From Flavobacteriales bacterium (lineage in GTDB: Bacteria; Bacteroidota; Bacteroidia; Flavobacteriales_F; PHOS-HE28): a stretch of 10,852 nucleotides of DNA. The position numbers and the translations under genes were made by a program. Below, piece by piece: positions 7,423 to 10,852 of this stretch (positions are counted from its first letter, which is position 1; the number at the start of each line of letters is the position of its first letter). The notes beneath the pieces were generated by a model. That model worked only from the letters and a program-made list of their open reading frames with translations. It was not told the DNA's origin and did no database searches. Where the stretch lies: contig JADJVC010000032.1 in NCBI GenBank assembly GCA_016710685.1, positions 1-10,852 on the forward strand, read 5' to 3'.

Positions 7423-7994
7423 ATGAACCCAAAGGTGGATTGGTATTTCGAAAAAGACTCGCAATGGCAGGAGGAATTCAACGCGTTACGCAAGATCGCG
7501 TTGAGCGGCCTTGATGAGGAACTGAAGTGGGGCCACCCTGCTACACTTTGAATGGAAAGAACATAGTGCTGATGCATGGCTTCAAGGAATACTGCGCGCT
7601 GCTGTTCCACAAAGGCGCCTTGCTGAAGGATGATGCGAACATTCTCGTGCAACAGACGGAAAACGTGCAAGGTGCGCGACAGATCCGCTTTACAAGTTTG
7701 AAGGAGATCAAGAAGCTGGCGCCGGTGTTGAAGGCTTACATCCACAACGCTATCGCGGTGGAAAAGCCGGAACGAAGGTGCCGATGAAGAAAACTGCGGC
7801 CTTCGACATGCCCGAGGAATTCGCCAAGCACTGAAGGAAATGCCGGAGTTGAAGAAAGCGTTCACGCGCTTACGCCGGGACGACAGCGGGGATACCTGCT
7901 GCACTTTTCCTCCGCCAAGCAGGCGAAGACGCGCATGGCACGCGTGGAGAAGAACGTAGACAGGATTTTGGAAGGGATGGGGTTGGATGATTGA
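7423..7994 (+). CDS. YdeI/OmpD-associated (DUF1801 + OmdA) family protein, frame-broken
   Basis: About 190-residue soluble protein joining an N-terminal DUF1801-type domain (VDWYFEKDSQWQEEFNALRK; LDEELKWGHPCYT; VLMHGFKEYCALLFHKGALL; QIRFTSLKEIKKLAPVLKAY) and the C-terminal OmdA helix pair (FAKALKEMPELKKAFTRLTP; YLLHFSSAKQAKTRMARVEK; VDRILEGMGLDD). This is the normal full length. Breaks lie near 7535, 7765, 7833 and 7875. Relatives are annotated as YdeI-like or bacteriocin-protection proteins because of homologues tied to peptide resistance, but the function in Bacteroidota is unproven. It starts 12 bases after the DoxX-like gene stop, consistent with an operon. Confidence 0.86.
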
Positions 7995-8067
7995 GGAGGC
8001 GACACGGATCTGGATAATCGGAGCGAATACCAGTAAATCATGTCCACGTCCCCAAAATTTGGATTAC

Positions 8068-8249
8068 ATGAAAAACCCAGCGCTACTTCGCAAAGTCATG
8101 CTACTGATCGCCGGCATCACGATCTCCTGCACAGCTTCGGCTTATCTGGGCCTCCAGTCTGGAAACACGGCCCGTGCTGCTTCCGTATTTTTCGCGGGGC
8201 TGGCTTTTCGATCTTGTTCTGGTCCAAGATGCCAAAGAAAGCGAGCTGA
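8068..8249 (+). CDS. Small two-helix membrane protein, frame-broken
   Basis: About 60 residues. The sequence reads MKNPALLRKVMLLIAGITIS, a second part TASAYLGLQSGN, then AASVFFAGLAF and, after a one-base shift near 8205, SILFWSKMPKKAS. Two hydrophobic segments with a basic N-terminus and a Lys-rich end suggest a small inner-membrane protein. I recognise no family. The ATG at 8068 is preceded by an A/T-rich stretch (CAAAATTTGGATTAC). It lies 73 bases after the YdeI-type gene and is convergent with the PhnA gene. Confidence 0.5.
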
Positions 8250-8291
8250 GCAACTTTTGGATCTTCAGCGCACAGGAAGGTGAACGGTCGC

Positions 8292-8629
8292 CTACGCTTT
8301 CTTCACAAATTCGCTCTTCAACGCCATTGCGCCAAAACCTTCGATCCTGCAATCGATGTTGTGGTCACCATCCACCAGCCTGATGTTCTTCACCTTGGTA
8401 CCGGCCTTCAGCGCCTTGGGCGCGCCTTTTACCGAAAGGTCCTTGGCCATTACCACATCGTCGCCGTCGTGCAGGATATTGCCGTTGGCGTCCTTCACTA
8501 CAAGGCCGGTTTCCTCAGCAGCTACTTCTTCCGGGTTCCATTCGTGGCCGCATTCGGGACACATCAGGCTTTGGCCGGTGGGATAGCGAAGGCGGATTTG
8601 CAAACGGGACAAGGGGCTGTGGTGCTCAT
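8292..8629 (-). CDS. yjdM: PhnA/YjdM family zinc-ribbon protein, one frameshift
   Basis: About 112 residues, reading leftward from ATG at 8629. The N-terminal zinc ribbon has MSTTAPCPVCKSAF, then (after one lost base near 8583) YPTGQSLMCPECGHEW, giving the two CxxC knuckles. The C-terminal PhnA domain follows: EETGLVVKDANGNILHDGDD, VVMAKDLSVKG, KAGTKVKNIRLVDGDHNIDC and IEGFGAMALKSEFVKK. This matches the family over its full length. The name PhnA comes from its position near phosphonate genes in E. coli, but members do not hydrolyse phosphonates as far as is established; the E. coli gene was renamed yjdM. No phosphonate genes are nearby. It is divergent from the SRPBCC gene. Confidence 0.93.
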
Positions 8630-8685
8630 GGTAGGAACGGAATAATGCGACGAAGCTATCCTTTCCGTTCGTCTTGCACCAAGTC

Positions 8686-8717
8686 TTTGCGCCTTCCGCC
8701 GTTGCGCTGCATATTTG
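8686..8717 (+). promoter_or_regulatory. Probable Bacteroidota-type promoter for the SRPBCC gene
   Basis: TTTG at 8686-8689, 20 bases, then CATATTTG at 8710-8717 (one mismatch to TAnnTTTG). The start codon follows at 8741, giving a short leader of about 18 bases. Confidence 0.4.
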
Positions 8718-8730
8718 TGGACATCCACAA
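8715..8730. promoter_or_regulatory. Inverted repeat overlapping the putative -7 box
   Basis: TTGTGGA-CA-TCCACAA is a 7-bp perfect inverted repeat with a 2-base centre in the divergent region between the zinc-ribbon gene and the SRPBCC gene. It overlaps the -7 box and likely transcription start, where a repressor would sit. Confidence 0.4.
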
Positions 8731-8740
8731 TTGAACGCTC

Positions 8741-9156
8741 ATGCCGCCCATTACCATCAACACGCGCATTGCGAAACCGGTACAATTGGTTTGGAACTGC
8801 TGGACCAAGCCCGAACACATCATGAAATGGAACGCGGCAAGCGACGACTGGCATTGCCCGCAGGCGGAGAACGACCTGCGCGTGGGAGGTGCCTTCTCCT
8901 CCACGATGGCGGCGCGCGACGGCAGTTTCAGCTTCGACTTCCGGGGGGTGTACACGGCTGTCGAACTGACTTAAGCGCATCGCCTACACCTTGGAAGATG
9001 GCCGCAACGTGGAGGTGCTCTTCATCCCCGATGGCAATGGAACCACCGTAAAGCAGACCTTCGACCCGGAGAAGGAAAATCCGGAGGAGATGCAGCGCGG
9101 CGGATGGCAAGCCGATCTTGGACCGGTTCAAGGCTTACGCCGAGGCGCAGAATTGA
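8741..9156 (+). CDS. SRPBCC / AHSA1-like (START-fold) protein, frame-broken
   Basis: About 138-residue protein of the Hsp90-ATPase-activator-homologue-1-like group of the SRPBCC superfamily, a fold that holds a hydrophobic ligand; the ligand is unknown. The order is ITINTRIAKPVQLVWNCWTK, PEHIMKWNAASDDWHCPQAE, NDLRVGGAFSSTMAARDGS, FSFDFRGVYTAVELT, then (after an indel near 8970) KRIAYTLEDGRNVEVLFIPD, GNGTTVKQTFDPEKENPEEM, QRGGWQ, and (after an indel near 9115) ILDRFKAYAEAQN. The full domain is present. The stop TGA (9154-9156) shares its last base with the ATG of the DinB-like gene, so the two are translationally coupled. Confidence 0.9.
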
Positions 9157-9665
9157 TGGAACGCCTTGCCCTTACTGACCAATTGGCCTGCCACGGTGAT
9201 GTGTTCCGTTCGTTACTTTCCGGCCTCTCCCCTGCCGAATTTCGCTGGAAGCCTTCGCCTGAAAAATGGTGCGCGCTGGAGGTCATCTGCCACCTGCACG
9301 ATGAAGAACGCGAGGATTTCCGTGCGCGCTTGATGCTTGTGCTGGGATCGCCGGAGGTGCCATGGCCGAAGATCGATCCGGCAGCATGGGTAACAGAGCG
9401 CAAGTACGTGGAACAGGACTTTAACACGGTACTCGACCAATTCCTGAAGGAACGCTCGCGCTCCGTGGCATGGCTCCGGGGATTGACGGATCCGCCGTGG
9501 AGAAACGCATACATGCATCCGAAGGTGGGCCCGGTAAGCTGCGACCTGCTGCTGACAAACTGGGTGGCACACGACCTCCACCACATCCGGCAGCTGGTGA
9601 ATTTGCGCTATGCCTACCTTGCAGCAAACACCAAGGTTCCTTTGGATTACGCGGGAACTTGGTGA
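9156..9665 (+). CDS. DinB-like (DinB_2) four-helix protein
   Basis: Intact 169-residue protein with the DinB/YfiT-like four-helix bundle that usually binds a divalent metal through three histidines. The likely ligands are His46 or His48 in ICHLHDEE and His139 and His143 in WVAHDLHHIRQL. Other family features: SLLSGLSPAEFRWKPSPEKW at the N-terminus (the xxWKP..KWS-type signature) and a central FLKERSRSVAWLRGL helix. Some relatives are thiol-dependent transferases; the substrate here is unknown. It is one of the few genes in the window without an indel. Its ATG overlaps the stop of the SRPBCC gene. Confidence 0.92.
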   Translation: MERLALTDQLACHGDVFRSLLSGLSPAEFRWKPSPEKWCALEVICHLHDEEREDFRARLMLVLGSPEVPWPKIDPAAWVTERKYVEQDFNTVLDQFLKERSRSVAWLRGLTDPPWRNAYMHPKVGPVSCDLLLTNWVAHDLHHIRQLVNLRYAYLAANTKVPLDYAGTW

Positions 9666-9685
9666 AACCAAACACATTCACCACC

Positions 9686-10096
9686 ATGAATCCCATTCTC
9701 CGCAACATCCTCGCTGCGATCGTCGGCATCGTCGTCGGCGGCATCGTAAATATAACGGTTCATCCTCGGCGGAAAATTCTTCCACCACCGGCCGGCGGAC
9801 GTGAACGACATCGCCAGCATCAATGCGCACATCCGGGAATACTCGGTGTTGCAGCTCTTAGCGCCCTTCATCGCTCATGCTGCGGGCGTGCTTGTGGGAG
9901 CCTTCCTCACGGCGAAGCTGGCAGCCACCCGGCACTTGGCCATGGCCATGGTCATCGGTGCCGTCTTTTTGCTCGGCGGCATCATGGCGGTAACCATGGT
10001 CCCCAACGCCCCGTGTGGTTCAGCGCATTGGACCTTGTAGTTGCCTACTTGCCGATGGCATGGTTAGGCCCTCGCTTGGCGATGATGCGCTCCTGA
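9686..10096 (+). CDS. Conserved four-helix membrane protein of unknown function, frame-broken
   Basis: About 136 residues. Helix 1 is ILRNILAAIVGIVVGGIVN. After an indel near 9757 come HRPADVNDIASINAHIREYS, then helix 2 LLAPFIAHAAGVLVGAFLTA, a Lys/Arg turn (KLAATRH), helix 3 LAMAMVIGAVFLLGGIMAV and, after an indel near 10010, helix 4 ALDLVVAYLPMAWLGPRLAM. The Gly-rich helix 1 and the HAAGVLVGAF motif resemble a small conserved Bacteroidota membrane family without a known role. It starts 20 bases after the DinB-like stop and is probably the last gene of that unit. Its stop is 6 bases from the end of the convergent esterase gene. Confidence 0.72.
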   Translation: MNPILRNILAAIVGIVVGGIVNITVHPRRKILPPPAGGRERHRQHQCAHPGILGVAALSALHRSCCGRACGSLPHGEAGSHPALGHGHGHRCRLFARRHHGGNHGPQRPVWFSALDLVVAYLPMAWLGPRLAMMRS

Positions 10097-10102
10097 TCGC
10101 CC

Positions 10103-10852
10103 TCACTTTCCCGCAGGCGGATAAAGCACCTCAAAGCCTTGTACACCGCCCGTGCAGCAAGGTGGCGCGGTCTCCTCCGGAAGTATTCGTACCAACATTC
10201 CAACGATGGCTTTCCGTATTTCTTTGAACGCGCTCACCACTTCTGGCCCACCTGCTTTTTCATCATGCCTTCGTTGCCGGCGGAAGCGATGAAGACGCGC
10301 TTGTGCAGATTTTTGTTTGCCTTCACCCATGCTTCAGCACCCGCAGCAATGGCACCATCATTCCACCATAGACTGGGGCCGATCAGCATGTAGTCATCGA
10401 AGAGTTCCGGCTTCGTTAAGAGCACTTCCGCCGCTAACAGCCCACCCAACGATTGGCCGATCAGCGTGCGATGGCCTGATGTGCGGTAGTGCTTGCACCA
10501 TCGGCTCAACTTCCTTTTCCAAGTAGCTGATGAACGCTGCGTGGAACCGCCGCAGGCGTAAAGATACCTTGTCGCTGTCGCTTTGAGTTGCCCCGGTGAA
10601 ATCGTGGTAGCGCGACTTGCCGTTGTTGGCGATACCCACCACGATGCTCTTTGGAAGCAGGTCGTACATGTTCATGAACTGCGCCAAGCCTGCGATGTGC
10701 GGGAAGTCCTCGTTGGCCGTGCCGTCCAGCACATAGATCACGGGGTAGCTTAACGTGCTATCGGCATAGCCGTCCGGCAGGTACACGTTCAGCACGCGCT
10801 CTTGGTCGAGCACTTCAGAATGGAACGTGAGCACATCGCCGAGAACGAACGG
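10103..10852 (-). CDS. Alpha/beta-hydrolase-fold putative esterase (esterase D-like), 5' end off the window, frame-broken
   Basis: The leftward frame is open to the right edge, so the start (probably with a signal peptide) lies outside. Visible parts: PFVLGDVLTFHSEVLDQERV, LNVYLPDGYADSTLSYPVIY, VLDGTANEDFPHIAGLAQFM, LLPKSIVVGIANNGKSRYHD, SYLEKEVEPMVQALPHIR, then the nucleophile elbow GHRTLIGQSLGGLLAAEVLL (Ser codon 10450-10452), ELFDDYMLIGPSLWWNDGAI and KRVFIASAGNEGM. The tail shows WYEYF and GFEVLYPPAGK. This pattern fits the putative esterase family (PF00756) that includes siderophore esterases of the Fes/IroE type. The substrate is not determinable, and no siderophore gene is visible. Breaks lie near 10555, 10505, 10250, 10190 and 10145. 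Confidence 0.87.

Noticed and set aside
7293..7904. Minus-strand open frame (203 codons) over the DoxX and YdeI genes
   Set aside because: Both underlying plus-strand genes have full-length family matches; the antisense product looks random.
9718..9747. Short GTCGGC/ATCGTC repeats as a tandem-repeat locus
   Set aside because: They encode the Val/Ile/Gly-rich first helix of the membrane protein, so they are explained by coding.
1..10852. CRISPR array, tRNA/rRNA genes, insertion sequences or phage genes
   Set aside because: I saw no spaced direct repeats, no cloverleaf-like or rRNA-like segments, no transposase or integrase motifs and no terminal inverted repeats. Nearly all sequence is accounted for by the genes listed.

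Overview
The window reads as a chromosomal piece of a Bacteroidota bacterium. The best evidence is a secreted protein (4286-5981) ending in the CHU_C / type B type-IX-secretion sorting domain. Almost no gene has a Shine-Dalgarno site, and one or two upstream regions fit the Bacteroidota promoter form (TTTG, about 20 bp, TAnnTTTG). By eye the base composition is moderately GC-rich, higher than many Flavobacteriia; the order cannot be fixed from this window. Most genes carry single-base indels that split them across frames, while the encoded protein stays recognisable on both sides of each break. I read this as uncorrected long-read error, not decay, and give whole-gene spans with the break points noted.

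Left part (1-2795), plus strand, tightly packed: an NTF2-like (SnoaL-type) protein, a potassium-channel-like membrane protein with a GFGD selectivity filter, a bestrophin-family anion channel whose ATG overlaps the channel stop (ATGA), and, 8 bases later, a carbonic anhydrase of the LCIB family (limiting-CO2-inducible protein B/C, beta-type fold). Bestrophin-like bicarbonate channels and LCIB are both parts of the algal CO2-concentrating mechanism. Finding them joined in one heterotroph-type bacterial operon with a cation channel is the main discovery candidate: a possible bicarbonate/CO2 handling or pH-homeostasis unit.

Middle part (2887-5981), plus strand: two exported proteins. The first is an unrecognised secreted protein with a short FG-GAP/calcium-loop-like motif, followed by a small GAAA-loop hairpin. 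The second is the type-IX cargo protein.

Right part (6035-10096): a perfect 13-bp inverted repeat precedes a stand-alone AraC-type DNA-binding domain. A plus-strand run of small genes follows: VOC/glyoxalase-fold protein, DoxX-like membrane protein, YdeI/OmpD-associated protein and a 60-residue membrane protein. A minus-strand PhnA/YjdM zinc-ribbon gene comes next, and then a divergent plus-strand trio: SRPBCC/AHSA1, DinB-like, and a conserved four-helix membrane protein. Such AraC/VOC/DoxX/YdeI/AHSA1/DinB neighbourhoods are common in Bacteroidota but lack a settled function. The window closes with a minus-strand alpha/beta-hydrolase (putative esterase) that runs off the right edge. No RNA gene, CRISPR array, insertion sequence or phage gene was seen, and no gene-free stretch exceeds about 115 bases.
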